This document shows, in pieces, positions 23,182-33,642 of a DNA stretch of 64,000 nucleotides. Origin of the DNA: Sphingomonas adhaesiva (lineage in GTDB: Bacteria; Pseudomonadota; Alphaproteobacteria; Sphingomonadales; Sphingomonadaceae); the NCBI RefSeq assembly GCF_002374855.1, contig NZ_NWVC01000001.1:124001-188000 (forward strand), written 5' to 3'. Under the pieces are notes generated by a model that worked only from the letters and a program-made list of their open reading frames with translations, made no database searches and had not been told where the DNA came from. Positions within the stretch are counted from its first letter, which is position 1. Each line of letters opens with the position of its first letter. The position numbers and the translations under genes were made by a program.

Positions 23182-25485
23182 ATGAGCGATACCACCACCA
23201 CCACGCGCCCGGCGTCCGGCACGATCACGCGGCGCGGCGCGCTGCTGGGTGCCGGTGCGATCGCGGCATGGGCGGCAAGCCCCGCGCGCGCGATGCTGGA
23301 TGCGGCGGAGGCGGGCGGCCTGCCGGCGTCGGTCGAGGCGCTGATCGGGCGGATGACGATCGAGGAGAAGTGCGGGCAGCTGAACCTGATGCCCGCCGCC
23401 TGGGGCGGGGGCGTGGCCACCGCGTTGAACCCGCCCACTAACGGCCCCAGTTTCGACGGGCAGCTGGCCGATGTGGTCGCGGGGCGGATCACCGGCGTGT
23501 TCAACGGCAATGGCGCGGAGATGGCGCGCCGGATGCAGACCGCGGTGATGCGCCAGTCGCGGCTGAAGATCCCGCTGATCTTCGCCGCGGACGTCATCCA
23601 CGGCCATCGCACGATCTTCCCGGTGCCGGTGGGCGAGGCGGCGAGCTTCGAACCCGATCTGGCGCGTCGCACCGCCCGGGTCGCCGCATACGAGGCGGCG
23701 GGCGCGGGGATCGACTGGACGTTCTTCCCGATGGTCGACATCGCGCGCGACCAGCGGTGGGGCCGGACGATGGAGGGCGCGGGCGAAGACCCGCGGCTGG
23801 GAGAGCTGTTCGCGGTCGCGCGGGTCAAGGGGTTCCAGGGCGACGACCTGACCGCGAACGATGCGGTGATGGCGTGCGTCAAGCATTTCGCGGCCTATGG
23901 CGCCGGGGAATCGGGGCTGGATTACAATAGCGTCGACCTGTCCGAACGGACGCTGCGCGAGGTGTATCTGCCGCCGTATCGCGCCGGTTTCGGTGCGGGG
24001 GCGGGCAGCGGCATGGCGTCGTTCAACGAGATCGCCGGCATCCCCTCGCACGGCAATCCGTGGCTGTTGCAGAAGATCCTGCGCGACGAATGGGGCTACA
24101 AGGGCTTCATCGTCGGCGATTATACCGGCGACGAGGAAATGATCGCGGCGGGCTTCGCCAGGGATTCGCGCGACGCGACGCGGATCGCGTTCCTGGCGGG
24201 CGTCGACATGTCGATGGCCAGCAACAATTACTGGCTGCACCTGCCCGGGCTGGTGCGCGACGGCACCGTCCCGCAGGAAGTGCTCGACCGATCGGTCCGC
24301 CGCGTGCTGGCCGCCAAGCACATGCTGGGGCTGTTCGACGATCCGTTCCGCCGCATCGACGCCAAGCGCGAGAAGGCGCGTACCCGCGCCAAGCCTAGCC
24401 TGGCGCTGGCGCGGGAGGCGGCGCGGCGGTCGATCGTGATGCTGAAGAACGACGGCGACGTGCTGCCGCTGTCAAAATCTGCGAAGGTCGCGCTGATCGG
24501 GCCGTTCGCCGAGGGGCAGCACGACCTGAACGGACCGTGGGTCGTCTATGGCGACAATGCGCAGGCGGTCGATCTGGCCACCGGCGTGCGCGCGGCGGGC
24601 GTGGCGAGCGTGACCGTCACCGCCGGGTCGGGTGTCGAGCAGGCGCTGCCGGGCGGGATCGCGGCGGCGGTGGCGGCGGCGCAGGCGGCGGACGTCGTCG
24701 TGCTGGCGATCGGCGAGTCGGAAAGCATGTCAGGCGAGGCGCAGTCGCGGACTGAGATCGTCGTGCCCGCGCCGCAACAGGAACTGGCTGAGGCGGTGGC
24801 GAAGACCGGCAAGCCGGTGGTCGTCGTCCTCAAGAACGGGCGCGGGCTGGCGCTGGCGGGCGCGGTGCGCGCGGCGCCGGCGATCCTGGTGACGTGGTTC
24901 CTGGGGTCGGAGAGCGGCCATGCGATCGCCGACGTGCTGTTCGGGGCGTACAGCCCGTCGGGGCGGCTGCCGTGCAGCTTCCCGTACGAAAGCGGGCAGG
25001 AGCCGTATCACTATGCGCACAAGGCGACCGGGCGACCGGCCGCAACGCTGACCGAGCCGTACAAGGCCAAGTACCGCACCACGTTGAACGAGGCGCTGTA
25101 CCCGTTCGGTCATGGTCTGACCTATGGCAAGATCGCCTATTCGGACCTGCGCGTGCCCGCCACGATGGCGTGGGACGGGACGCTGGAAGTGTCCGCCACG
25201 GTTGCCAACACCGGCACGCGCGCGGCGGAGGAGGTGGTGCAGCTGTACGTCCACGACCGGGTCGCCAGCATCACCCGGCCGGTGCGCGAGATGAAGGCGT
25301 TCCGCAAGGTTGCGCTGGCCCCCGGCGCGCGCGAGACGGTGACGTTCCGGCTGACGCGTGCCGACCTGGAGTTCATCGGGCTGGAGATGAAGCCGACCGT
25401 CGAGCCGGGGCAGTTCGACCTGTGGATCGCGCCATCGGCACAGGCCGAGGGGGTGAAGGGGACGTTCGAGCTACGCGCAGCCTGA
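23182..25485 (+). CDS. bglX: GH3 family beta-glucosidase (BglX-like), exported
   Basis: A 767-residue retaining beta-glucosidase, exported by a Tat-like leader (TRRGALLGAGAIAAWAASPARA). The GH3 N-domain includes PLIFAADVIHGHRTIFPVP and the Asp nucleophile at residue 313 (FIVGDYTGDEE, where many relatives have SDW). A C-terminal alpha/beta domain (MLKNDGDVLPLS, then FLGSESGHAIADVLFG) and a fibronectin III-like domain (VSATVANTGTRAAEEVVQLYV) complete the usual layout. The ATG at 23182 follows GGGAGAGAG; the frame is open much further upstream only because it is antisense to lacI. It probably splits oligosaccharides released by the GH144-like enzyme. Confidence 0.92.
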   Translation: MSDTTTTTRPASGTITRRGALLGAGAIAAWAASPARAMLDAAEAGGLPASVEALIGRMTIEEKCGQLNLMPAAWGGGVATALNPPTNGPSFDGQLADVVAGRITGVFNGNGAEMARRMQTAVMRQSRLKIPLIFAADVIHGHRTIFPVPVGEAASFEPDLARRTARVAAYEAAGAGIDWTFFPMVDIARDQRWGRTMEGAGEDPRLGELFAVARVKGFQGDDLTANDAVMACVKHFAAYGAGESGLDYNSVDLSERTLREVYLPPYRAGFGAGAGSGMASFNEIAGIPSHGNPWLLQKILRDEWGYKGFIVGDYTGDEEMIAAGFARDSRDATRIAFLAGVDMSMASNNYWLHLPGLVRDGTVPQEVLDRSVRRVLAAKHMLGLFDDPFRRIDAKREKARTRAKPSLALAREAARRSIVMLKNDGDVLPLSKSAKVALIGPFAEGQHDLNGPWVVYGDNAQAVDLATGVRAAGVASVTVTAGSGVEQALPGGIAAAVAAAQAADVVVLAIGESESMSGEAQSRTEIVVPAPQQELAEAVAKTGKPVVVVLKNGRGLALAGAVRAAPAILVTWFLGSESGHAIADVLFGAYSPSGRLPCSFPYESGQEPYHYAHKATGRPAATLTEPYKAKYRTTLNEALYPFGHGLTYGKIAYSDLRVPATMAWDGTLEVSATVANTGTRAAEEVVQLYVHDRVASITRPVREMKAFRKVALAPGARETVTFRLTRADLEFIGLEMKPTVEPGQFDLWIAPSAQAEGVKGTFELRAA

Positions 25486-25527
25486 CCGCGCGGCGCCCCT
25501 TCGCCGCGGCGGGGTGGGGGGGGGGCG

Positions 25528-26313
25528 TCAGTCCTTCGCAGTGCCCGGTTCGGCCATGTTGCGGTGCATCCGGGCGGTCACCTCGGGCGGGACGACGTGC
25601 GCGACGGCGGCCTGGAGCTTGTTCTTCCAGCCCGACACGATCAAGTGGCGCCCGGCCATCAGCGCGTCCCAGCCGTCCTGCGCCACCTTCGCCGGATCGG
25701 ACTTGCGATCCGAGGTGCCGACGTCGGTGTCCATCATGTCGGCCCGGTCGAAGAATTCGGTGTCGACCGGCCCCGGCATCAGCGTGGTCAGCGTGATCCC
25801 CTTGCAATCGCGCAATTCGTCGCGCAGCGCATCGGTGAAGCTGTCCACGAACGCCTTCGTCCCGTTGTAGACCGCCTGGAAGCTTCCCGGGATGAAGCCG
25901 GCGATCGACCCGGTGACCAGCACCTTGCCCGCATCGCGCGCGGTCATGTCGCGCAGTACGCGCTGGAGCAGATAGAGCGTACCGGTGATGTTCGTGTCGA
26001 CGACGCGGCGCCAGTCGGCAACGTCCTGTTCCAGGAACCCGCGCCCCAGCCCGCGCCCGGCATTGGCGCACAACAGGTCGACCTGCCGCCCCTGTGCCGC
26101 ATCGAGCAACCGGTCGACGCCCTGGATGGTCGACAGGTCGGCCTCGACCGGCGTCACCCCGGTGCCGAACTGGCGGAAGTCGGCGGCGGCGGCGTCGATC
26201 AGCGGCTCGTCGGCGACGACCAGAATGTCGTAGCCGTTCTTCGCCGCCAGTGTCGCCAGTTCGAACCCGATACCGGTCGATGCGCCGGTGATGATCGCGA
26301 ATTTATTGGCCAT
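25528..26313 (-). CDS. Short-chain dehydrogenase/reductase
   Basis: A 261-residue classical SDR using NAD(P)H. The cofactor motif TGASTGIGFE is at residues 9-18, the structural NAG motif appears as CANAGRG, and the catalytic Ser-Tyr-Lys set is readable (GSIAGFI ... YNGTK). The acidic/neutral residue pattern after beta-2 does not settle NAD versus NADP. The start at 26313 has a GAGGAGAG site; a longer frame to 26556 is antisense noise. It is the last gene of an SRPBCC / Zn-dehydrogenase / SDR operon, 11 bases after the dehydrogenase stop. The substrate is unknown. Confidence 0.87.
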   Translation of the reverse strand: MANKFAIITGASTGIGFELATLAAKNGYDILVVADEPLIDAAAADFRQFGTGVTPVEADLSTIQGVDRLLDAAQGRQVDLLCANAGRGLGRGFLEQDVADWRRVVDTNITGTLYLLQRVLRDMTARDAGKVLVTGSIAGFIPGSFQAVYNGTKAFVDSFTDALRDELRDCKGITLTTLMPGPVDTEFFDRADMMDTDVGTSDRKSDPAKVAQDGWDALMAGRHLIVSGWKNKLQAAVAHVVPPEVTARMHRNMAEPGTAKD

Positions 26314-26324
26314 GTCGGCTCTCC

Positions 26325-27506
26325 TCAGCGGTCCATGCCGGGTTTCAGGACGATCTTGGTCACCTCGTCCTGCTGATCGTGGAACAGGCGATACCCCTCC
26401 GGCCCAGCGCTGAGCGGCATGCGGTGCGAGATGAGGAAGGTGGTGTCGATCTTCCCCTCCAGGATCGCGGTCAGCAGCGCGGGCAGGTAGCGTTGCACAT
26501 GGGTCTGCCCGGTCTTGAGCGTCAGCCCCTTTTCCATGAACGCGCCCAGCGGCCATTTGTCGACGAACCCGCCATAGACCGCCGGCATCGACACGCGGCC
26601 GCCCTTGCGACAGGCGATGATCGCCTGGCGGTTGGCGTGCGCGCGGTCGGTGCCAAGGAAGGTCGATGCCTTGATCTGGTCGATGACGTTGTCGACGAAG
26701 AAGCCGTGCGCCTCCAGCCCGACCGCGTCGATGACCGCGTCGGGGCCGATCCCGCCGGTCATCTCCATCAGCGCGTCATAGACGGCCGTTTCCTCGTAAT
26801 TGACGATCTGCGCGCCGAAGCGTTTGGCGAGCGCGAGGCGGTTGGGGAAATGGTCGATCGCGATCACTCGCTCGGCACCCATCAGGAACGCCGACTGGAT
26901 CGCGAACAGCCCCACCGGGCCGCAGCCCCATACCGCCACCGTGTCGCCCGGTTCGATATCGGCATTCTCCGCCGCCATCCAGCCGGTGGGCAGGATGTCG
27001 GACAGGAACAGGACCTGTTCGTCCTCCACCCCGTCGGGCACGACGATCGGGCCGACGTCGCTGAACGGCACGCGGACATATTCAGCCTGCCCGCCGGCAT
27101 AGCCGCCGGTCATGTGGCTGTAGCCGAACAGCCCGCTCATCGGCTGGCCGTACAATTGCTGGGCAATATCCTGATTGTCGGCGGGCAGGCCGTTGTCGCA
27201 GGCGGAAAACTGCTGCTTTCCGCAATGGTAGCAACTGCCGCACGAGATGGTGAAGGGGACCACGACGCGCTGGCCCTTCTTCAGCGTCGATCGGGGGCCG
27301 ACGTCGACCACCTCGCCCATGAATTCATGGCCCAGGATGTCGCCCGACTGCATCGTCGGGATATAGCCGTCGTACAGGTGCAGGTCGGAGCCGCAGATGG
27401 CGGTCGACGTCACCTTGATGATGGCGTCGCGCGGGTTGATGATGCCGGGATCGTCGACGGTATCGACGCGCACGTCGTGCTTTCCATGCCAGGCGATCGC
27501 TTTCAC
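26325..27506 (-). CDS. Zinc-dependent alcohol dehydrogenase (formaldehyde-dehydrogenase-like MDR)
   Basis: A 393-residue medium-chain dehydrogenase. The catalytic zinc site is in [14 protein letters not shown] and [12 protein letters not shown]. The structural zinc cysteines are present but sparse ([17 protein letters not shown]). The NAD-binding motif is [14 protein letters not shown] second-half insertion ([17 protein letters not shown]) is typical of the long glutathione-independent formaldehyde dehydrogenase-like branch. The start is a GTG at 27506 overlapping the SRPBCC stop. It probably oxidises or reduces a small aldehyde or alcohol during stress; the substrate is not evident. Confidence 0.88.
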   Translation of the reverse strand: MKAIAWHGKHDVRVDTVDDPGIINPRDAIIKVTSTAICGSDLHLYDGYIPTMQSGDILGHEFMGEVVDVGPRSTLKKGQRVVVPFTISCGSCYHCGKQQFSACDNGLPADNQDIAQQLYGQPMSGLFGYSHMTGGYAGGQAEYVRVPFSDVGPIVVPDGVEDEQVLFLSDILPTGWMAAENADIEPGDTVAVWGCGPVGLFAIQSAFLMGAERVIAIDHFPNRLALAKRFGAQIVNYEETAVYDALMEMTGGIGPDAVIDAVGLEAHGFFVDNVIDQIKASTFLGTDRAHANRQAIIACRKGGRVSMPAVYGGFVDKWPLGAFMEKGLTLKTGQTHVQRYLPALLTAILEGKIDTTFLISHRMPLSAGPEGYRLFHDQQDEVTKIVLKPGMDR

Positions 27507-28069
27507 AGCCCCATCTCCTCGAACTGGCGCAGGTTCATCGCCGGGGTGGCGATCTCGCCGGTTTCCATCAGCTGCTTGAACCGGCGCAGGTCGCGGCGCG
27601 CCTGGATCGCGGGTTCGCGCTGGAACATCTTGGCGATCACCTTGCCCACGATCCCGCCGGGCGGGTCGTAGACGATCGTGGCGGTCACCACCGTGCCGCG
27701 CGCGCCGGCATCGCGGAAGGTGACGCGGCCCGAATTGGGGACGTCGGCGCCTTCCTCGCTGGTCCATTCCAGCAGGCTGTTCGCCTCCTGCGCGGTCAGC
27801 CGCGCGTCCCATTCGACCGTGCCGCCGCCGGGCGCCTTGACCACCCAGTGCGAGCGGGCGTCTTCCAGCAGATCGACCGAGACGACATTTTCCATGAAGG
27901 TCGGCAGGTTGGTGAAATCGCGGAAGAAGGCATAGACCTCGCCCACCGGGCGGTTGATCGTCACCGCCTGCGCGGTGATCGCGTCGCCGGTATCGTGCGC
28001 GAAGGCGTCGCCAGCGGCGCGCCGGTGCTTGGAGGCGGCGGCAGACCCGTCGTCGTGCTGTTCGGCCAT
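27503..28069 (-). CDS. SRPBCC (START-like) family protein
   Basis: A 188-residue protein with a charged N-terminal tail (about 30 residues), then an SRPBCC fold. The block [20 protein letters not shown] marks the first strand and helix, and [15 protein letters not shown] follows. The fold forms a deep hydrophobic pocket used for lipids or aromatic ligands. No signal peptide is seen. It is the first gene of the operon with the Zn-dehydrogenase and SDR. A possible general-stress-type promoter lies 30-55 bases upstream. Confidence 0.85.
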   Translation of the reverse strand: MAEQHDDGSAAASKHRRAAGDAFAHDTGDAITAQAVTINRPVGEVYAFFRDFTNLPTFMENVVSVDLLEDARSHWVVKAPGGGTVEWDARLTAQEANSLLEWTSEEGADVPNSGRVTFRDAGARGTVVTATIVYDPPGGIVGKVIAKMFQREPAIQARRDLRRFKQLMETGEIATPAMNLRQFEEMGL

Positions 28070-28098
28070 GGGGCGGCTCCGTTGTTGCGAAGCCGGTC

Positions 28099-28124
28099 AA
28101 GCGCGGGGTGGGCCATCCTGTTCC
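28099..28124 (-). promoter_or_regulatory. Possible EcfG-type (general stress) promoter
   Basis: On the minus strand, GGAAC (28124-28120) is followed after 17 bases by GCTT (28102-28099). The EcfG consensus is GGAAC-N17/18-cGTT, so the -35 is perfect and the -10 is off by one base. It lies about 30 bases before the SRPBCC start. Confidence 0.4.
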
Positions 28125-28567
28125 GATGAAAAATCAAAGCGTTGATGTGGATCAGCATGTCTGTCGGCGGCGGGGGGCGGCCGGCGAATGTTGCGAATGT
28201 TGAGACGCTGGCGGGGTCGGCGGCGAATGTTGAGGGGCGGGCGAGGGGCATCGCCACGGGGTAGCGCGGCGGGGCTGGTGTAGGACAGGGCGGGGGTGAT
28301 CCGTCGTGGCGGACGTGGCCTGGGTTCGGCTGTGCGGCCGGTCGCAGGCGGTGGTGTTTGCGGGACGGTGGACCCCGGAACACGTCCTGGGTGACGGGAG
28401 TGGGTTTTGCGACGGTCTCGTGTTCGCCGGGGTGACGGTGTGGGTGGGGCTGCGCGCTTGTGAGGTGACGTTGCCGCTGGAGCCTCCGGGAGGCCCCAGC
28501 TTTCGCTGGGGCGACGGTTTGGGGCTAGGGCGACGGTTTGGGCGACGTGTCGGGGTGATCTTCGGGC
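28125..28567. repeat. Intergenic region with two dispersed repeats
   Basis: No convincing gene is seen in this stretch. Bases 28356-28395 match the right half of the long inverted repeat at 33643-33736 (37 of 40 bases by hand). Bases 28482-28494 form a small palindrome, and 28493-28500 with 28505-28512 form the short family hairpin (loop TTTC, followed by GAC). The open frame on the plus strand here crosses the repeats and is not supported. Confidence 0.75.
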
Positions 28568-30604
28568 TTACGGGCCGTTGGCGGCCAGTTCCGCGAGCCA
28601 GACGTCGGCAGTGCCGTCCGACGGGGCGCGCCAGTCGCCGCGGGGGGAGAGGGCGCCGCCGGACGATACCTTCGGCCCGTTGGGGATCGCCGAGCGCTTG
28701 AACTGGCTGATCTGGAAGAAGCGGAACAGGAAGCGTTCCAGCCAGTGGCGGATCATGTCGAGATCGTAGGCGACGCGCGCGCCGTCCGGGTAACCGAGCG
28801 GCCACGCCCCCGCGCCGGCATCGCGCCACGCATGCCACGCCAGGAACGCGACCTTCGACGGGGCGAGGCCATGGCGGATCACGTAATGCGCGAAGAAATC
28901 GTTGAGCGCATAGGGGCCGATGCGGCTTTCGGTGCTTTGCAGCTCCGCACCCGGCACCAGTTCGGGCGAGATTTCCTGGTTGAGGATCGCGTCCAGCACC
29001 GCGTCGGTCGCCGCATCATATTGGTCGGTGGCGATGCACCAGCGGATCAGGAACTGGATCAGCGTCTTGGGCACGCCGGCATTGACCGCATAATGGCTCA
29101 TCTGGTCGCCGACGCCATAGGTGCACCAGCCCAGCGCCAGTTCCGACAGGTCGCCGGTGCCGACGACCAGCCCGTCGCGCTGGTTGGCGATACGGAACAG
29201 GTAATCGGTGCGCAGGCCCGCCTGCACGTTTTCGAACGTGACGTCGTACACCGGCTCGCCCCGGCCATAGGGGTGGCCCATGTCCTGCAGCATCCGCGTG
29301 GCGGCGGGGCGGATGTCGATTTCCTCCGCGGTGACGCCCAGCGCGCGCATCAGCGTCCAGGCATTGCCCTTCGTCCCCTCGCTGGTGGCGAAGCCGGGCA
29401 TGGTGATGCCCAGGATATCGGTGCGCGGGCGGCCGAGCCGGTCGAGCGCCTTGGCCGCGACGATCAGCGCATGGGTGCTGTCCAGCCCGCCCGACACGCC
29501 GATCACCAGCCGCCGTGCGCCCGACGCGACCAGCCGCTTGGCGATGCCCTGTACCTGGATGTTGAACGCCTCATAGCAATCCTCGTCCAGCGCGGCGGGA
29601 TCGTTGGGCACGAACGGGAAGCGGCGCAGGTCGCGGCGCAGCCCGACGTCGGCGCCCGACGGTGCGAACGCAAAGGCGATCCGGCGGACGCGCGTTTCGG
29701 GATGCCCGGCGAGGCGCGCGGCATCGTGGAAGGTGCCGTTGCGAAGGCGTTCCTGTACCAGCCGTTCCAGATCGACGTCGGCGGCGACCAGCCCCGCCTC
29801 ACGCGCGAAGCGGGGCGATTCGGCCAGCAGCTCGCCCAGTTCGTGCACGCTGCCCTGGCCGTCCCATGCCAGATCGGTGGTGCTTTCGCCCGGCCCGGCC
29901 GCCGAATAGACATAGGCGCAGGCCGCGCGCGCCGATTGCGCGGCGGACAGCATCATGCGTTCGCGCGACTTGCCGATGACGACGTTCGACGCCGACAGGT
30001 TGCAGCACACCAGCGCACCGGCCAGCGCGCCGAGCGTAGAGGGCGGGGTGGCGGCCCAGTAATCCTCGCAGATTTCGGCGTGGAAGACGAAATCGGGCAT
30101 CGCATCGGCGGCGAAGATCAGGTCGGTGCCGAACGGCACGTCGGCATCGCCCACCCGCATCGTCAGCCCGGTCAGCCCGGCGCCGGGGGCGAACCAGCGC
30201 TTTTCGTAATATTCGCGGTAATTGGGCAGGAACGTCTTGGGCACCACCCCCAGCACGCGCCCCCCCGCGATCGCCACCGCGCAGTTGTAAAGCCGTCCCC
30301 CGCGTTCCAGCGCCGCGCCGACCAGCAGCACCGGGCGCAGCGACGCGCTGGCCGCGCGCACCGCCTCCACCGCGTCGCGGGTCGCCGCCTGTAGCGCGGA
30401 CTGCAGGTGCAGGTCGTCGATCGCATAGGAGGTGAGGCTGAGTTCGGGGAAGACGACCAGGTCCACGCCCTCGTCATGCGCGCGGCGGGCTAGCGCGATC
30501 GCCTCGGCCGCGTTGCGCGCGGGATCGCCGACGGTCGCGGCCGGGGTGGCGGCGGCGACGCGCAGCAGGCGGTGGTGGTGGAGCGTGGGGAAAGCGGGGT
30601 TCAT
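28568..30604 (-). CDS. nadE: Glutamine-dependent NAD(+) synthetase
   Basis: NadE amidates deamido-NAD to NAD at the last step of NAD synthesis, using ammonia from glutamine. The 678-residue product has an N-terminal nitrilase-type glutaminase domain with the Glu-Lys-Cys triad readable as [22 protein letters not shown] and AEICEDYW. It is followed by a C-terminal synthetase domain with the ATP P-loop [17 protein letters not shown]. The length is that of the long bacterial glutaminase-linked form. It stands alone, divergent from the hybrid kinase. Both domains look intact. Confidence 0.95.
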   Translation of the reverse strand: MNPAFPTLHHHRLLRVAAATPAATVGDPARNAAEAIALARRAHDEGVDLVVFPELSLTSYAIDDLHLQSALQAATRDAVEAVRAASASLRPVLLVGAALERGGRLYNCAVAIAGGRVLGVVPKTFLPNYREYYEKRWFAPGAGLTGLTMRVGDADVPFGTDLIFAADAMPDFVFHAEICEDYWAATPPSTLGALAGALVCCNLSASNVVIGKSRERMMLSAAQSARAACAYVYSAAGPGESTTDLAWDGQGSVHELGELLAESPRFAREAGLVAADVDLERLVQERLRNGTFHDAARLAGHPETRVRRIAFAFAPSGADVGLRRDLRRFPFVPNDPAALDEDCYEAFNIQVQGIAKRLVASGARRLVIGVSGGLDSTHALIVAAKALDRLGRPRTDILGITMPGFATSEGTKGNAWTLMRALGVTAEEIDIRPAATRMLQDMGHPYGRGEPVYDVTFENVQAGLRTDYLFRIANQRDGLVVGTGDLSELALGWCTYGVGDQMSHYAVNAGVPKTLIQFLIRWCIATDQYDAATDAVLDAILNQEISPELVPGAELQSTESRIGPYALNDFFAHYVIRHGLAPSKVAFLAWHAWRDAGAGAWPLGYPDGARVAYDLDMIRHWLERFLFRFFQISQFKRSAIPNGPKVSSGGALSPRGDWRAPSDGTADVWLAELAANGP

Positions 30605-30679
30605 GCCGTTCGAATTACGCCGGTTCGGCAGCGTTTGCCACCTTCGCGCCGGGCAATGGCTGCGCTAGTCTGCGCGGCG

Positions 30680-33562
30680 ATGACACAGCCCCCCGCCGCT
30701 CCGCGCGATCCCCTGGCATTCACGGTGCGCGGCGGCGACATGGGGCGGCGGATCGCCGCGCATGACTGGGCCGCCACGCCGCTGGGGCCGGTAGAGGACT
30801 GGCCGGCGGTGCTGCGCCACACGCTGGCGGTGATGCTGCCCGCGCAGGCGGAGATCGTGCTGTTCTGGGGGCCGCAGCAGGTCGCGCTGTACAACGATGC
30901 CTATGCGCCGACGATCGGGAACAAGCATCCCGCCGCGCTGGGCCGCCCGGCGTGCGAGACCTGGGCGGAATTGTGGGACGATCTGGAGCCGTTGCTGACG
31001 CATGTGCGCACCACCGGCGAAACCTATGCCGCGAAGGACCGCCCGTTCTACATCGAGCGCGCGGGATATGGCGAGCAGGTGTATTTTGACATCTCCTATT
31101 CGCCCGTCGCGCTGGACGACGGCAGCGTCGGCGGCGTGCTGTGCATCGTGTCGGAGACGACCGGGCGGGTGCGCGCGGCGCGCGAACTGTCGGAGGACCG
31201 CGCGCGCCTGCACCAGATGTTCGACCAGGCGCCCGGCTTCGTCGCGGTGCTGCGCGAACCGGGGCATGTGTTCGAACTGGCCAATGCCGCGTATCGCATG
31301 CTGGTGGACGGGCGCGAGGTAATCGGGCGCAGGGTGGACGACGCACTGCCAGAGGTGGTGTCGCAGGGGCTGCTTGGGCTGCTGGACGAGGTGCAGGCCA
31401 CCGGCGCGGCGTTCCGCGGCGTCGACATGCCGGTGACGGTGCTGCGTGCCGACGGCACGCCGGAGGAGCGGCGGCTGGACTTCGTCTATCAACCGGTCAC
31501 CGACGCGCAGGGGCAGGTGACGGCGATCTTCGTGCAGGGCATCGACCTGACCGAGCAGCATCGCGCGCTGGCCGCGCTGGCGCTGAGCCGCGACTCGCTG
31601 GAACTGGCGACGCGGATGGGGGAGATCGGGACGTGGGAATATGACCTGCGCACCGGCACCTTCACCGGTTCCGAACGCAATTGGGCGATGCACGGCTATC
31701 CGCCCGACACGGTCGCCACCCGGGCGCAGTTCCTGGCCGCGATCCATCCCGACGACCGCGCCGCGATGGCGGCATCGTTCGCGGCGGCGATCGACCCGGC
31801 GGTGCGCGCGCTGCACGACGTCGAATATCGCATCTTCCAGCCCGACGGGACGATGCGCTGGGTCGCGGTCACGGGGCGCGGCGTGTTCGATGGCGATGTG
31901 TGCACCCGCGCGATCGGCACGATCACCGACGTCACCGCGCGGCGCACCGAGGCGGATGCATTGCGCGAGAGCGAGCAGCGGTTCCGCGCGCTGGCCGACG
32001 AGATGGAGGCGCTGGTCTGGATGACCGACGAGACCGGGCGGTTCGTGTTCGCCAATGCCGGTTTCCAGAAGATCCTGGGCGTCGCGCCGGAAACGATGCT
32101 GCGCCACGGCTGGGCGCCGCTCCTGCGCGAGGAGCATCGCGCGATGCTGGCAGAGCGCATGCCGCTTTACTACCGCGAACCGCGCCCGTTGCGCGGGGAC
32201 TATCCGCTGACGACCGCCGATGGCGGCACGATCTGGGCGCATGGCGTGTCGCAGCCGCGATATTCGGGCGACCGCTTCCTGGGCTATGTCGGCTGCGCGG
32301 TGGACGTGACCGAGCGGCATCTGGCGGGTGAGGCGCTGGAGGAACGGGTCGCCGAGCGTACCGCCGAACTGACCCGCCAGATCGCCGAGCGCGAGCGTGT
32401 CGAGGAGACGCTGCACCAGATGCAGCGGCTGGAGGCGGTGGGGCAGCTGACGTCGGGCGTGGCGCACGATTTCAACAATCTGCTGACCGTGGTGCTGGGC
32501 AATATCGAGATGATCGCCCATGCCGCCGCGAACGGCCCGCTGGACGCGCGCGCGCTGCAGCGGCTGGAGCATGTGCGGATCGCCGCCGAGCGCGGCGCGA
32601 CGCTGACCGCGCAGCTGCTGGCCTTTTCGCGGCGGCAGCGGCTGGAGGCCAAAACGGTCGACCTGAACGACACCGTGCGCGCGCTGGCGCCGTTGATGGC
32701 GAGCACGCTGGGCCGCTCGATCGCGATCGAACAGGAGCTGGCGGACGGGATCTGGCCGGCGCTGGTCGACCCGACACAGATCGAGCTGATCCTGCTGAAC
32801 CTGGCGATCAACGCGCGCGATGCGATGGCGGGCTGCGGCCGGCTGACGCTGTCGACCGCCAACGTCAGCCTGGATGCGCCGCAGCGCCCCGAGGAGCCGG
32901 TGGCGGGCGATTACATCCGCGTCGCGGTAAGCGACACCGGCACGGGCATGACCGACGAGGTGCTGGCGCGCGCATTCGAGCCGTTCTTCACCACCAAGGA
33001 AGTGGGCAAGGGTTCCGGCCTGGGGCTGGCGCAGGTGTTCGGTTTCGCCAAGCAATCGGGCGGCGGCGTGCGGATCGACACCGCGCCGGGGGAGGGGACG
33101 ACCGTCAGCGTGTACCTGCCGCGCGCGCGCGATGCCGCCGCGGCGGCGGCGGTGCCCGCGGCCCCGGCGACGACGGCGGCGCCGATCGCGGGACGATGCA
33201 TCTTGGTGGTGGATGACGAGGACAATGTGCGGCAGGTGACCGCCGACGCGCTGCGCGCGGCGGGATGCCGCGTGGTGGAGGCGGTGGACGGCGACACCGG
33301 GCTGCGCGCGCTGGCGCACACGCGCGGGATCGAGGCGGTGGTCGCCGACGTGGCGATGCCGGGGATGAACGGCGTCGAATTCGCCCGGCGGGCGCGGCGG
33401 CGGCACCCCGACCTGCCGGTGCTGTTCGTTACCGGCTATGCCGATATGGCGGCGATCGCCGACGTGCCGGAGGAACAGATCATCCGCAAACCCTATGCCC
33501 GCGACGCGTTGCTGGCGCGGGTGCGGCAGATGCTGGACCGTCCGGCGGCGGCGGGGGGCTGA
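30680..33562 (+). CDS. Hybrid sensor histidine kinase with PAS domains and C-terminal receiver
   Basis: From ATG 30680 the product is 960 residues with no membrane segment, so a cytosolic sensor. It has an N-terminal PAS-like region of the kind that begins LGPVEDWPAVLRHTL, then three more PAS/PAC segments (about 170-290, 300-430, 440-560). A coiled-coil then leads to the dimerisation domain with the phospho-His at about 595 (SGVAHDFNNLL). The ATPase domain has the N box (LLNLAINARDAM), G1 (VSDTGTGM) and G2 (GKGSGLGLAQVFG). The receiver starts at about 838 with the phospho-Asp at about 890 (VADVAMPGMNG). No partner regulator is adjacent; the signal is unknown. Confidence 0.9.
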   Translation: MTQPPAAPRDPLAFTVRGGDMGRRIAAHDWAATPLGPVEDWPAVLRHTLAVMLPAQAEIVLFWGPQQVALYNDAYAPTIGNKHPAALGRPACETWAELWDDLEPLLTHVRTTGETYAAKDRPFYIERAGYGEQVYFDISYSPVALDDGSVGGVLCIVSETTGRVRAARELSEDRARLHQMFDQAPGFVAVLREPGHVFELANAAYRMLVDGREVIGRRVDDALPEVVSQGLLGLLDEVQATGAAFRGVDMPVTVLRADGTPEERRLDFVYQPVTDAQGQVTAIFVQGIDLTEQHRALAALALSRDSLELATRMGEIGTWEYDLRTGTFTGSERNWAMHGYPPDTVATRAQFLAAIHPDDRAAMAASFAAAIDPAVRALHDVEYRIFQPDGTMRWVAVTGRGVFDGDVCTRAIGTITDVTARRTEADALRESEQRFRALADEMEALVWMTDETGRFVFANAGFQKILGVAPETMLRHGWAPLLREEHRAMLAERMPLYYREPRPLRGDYPLTTADGGTIWAHGVSQPRYSGDRFLGYVGCAVDVTERHLAGEALEERVAERTAELTRQIAERERVEETLHQMQRLEAVGQLTSGVAHDFNNLLTVVLGNIEMIAHAAANGPLDARALQRLEHVRIAAERGATLTAQLLAFSRRQRLEAKTVDLNDTVRALAPLMASTLGRSIAIEQELADGIWPALVDPTQIELILLNLAINARDAMAGCGRLTLSTANVSLDAPQRPEEPVAGDYIRVAVSDTGTGMTDEVLARAFEPFFTTKEVGKGSGLGLAQVFGFAKQSGGGVRIDTAPGEGTTVSVYLPRARDAAAAAAVPAAPATTAAPIAGRCILVVDDEDNVRQVTADALRAAGCRVVEAVDGDTGLRALAHTRGIEAVVADVAMPGMNGVEFARRARRRHPDLPVLFVTGYADMAAIADVPEEQIIRKPYARDALLARVRQMLDRPAAAGG

Positions 33563-33642
33563 TCACCTTTCGATTGTCAGACTGTCGTGATCGGGTGAGC
33601 AGCGTCACCTGCGTATTCGGAACGTTGGCGATCACCTTCGCC

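Noticed and set aside
28306..28701. 131-residue plus-strand frame
   Set aside because: It consists of dispersed repeats and the antisense end of nadE.
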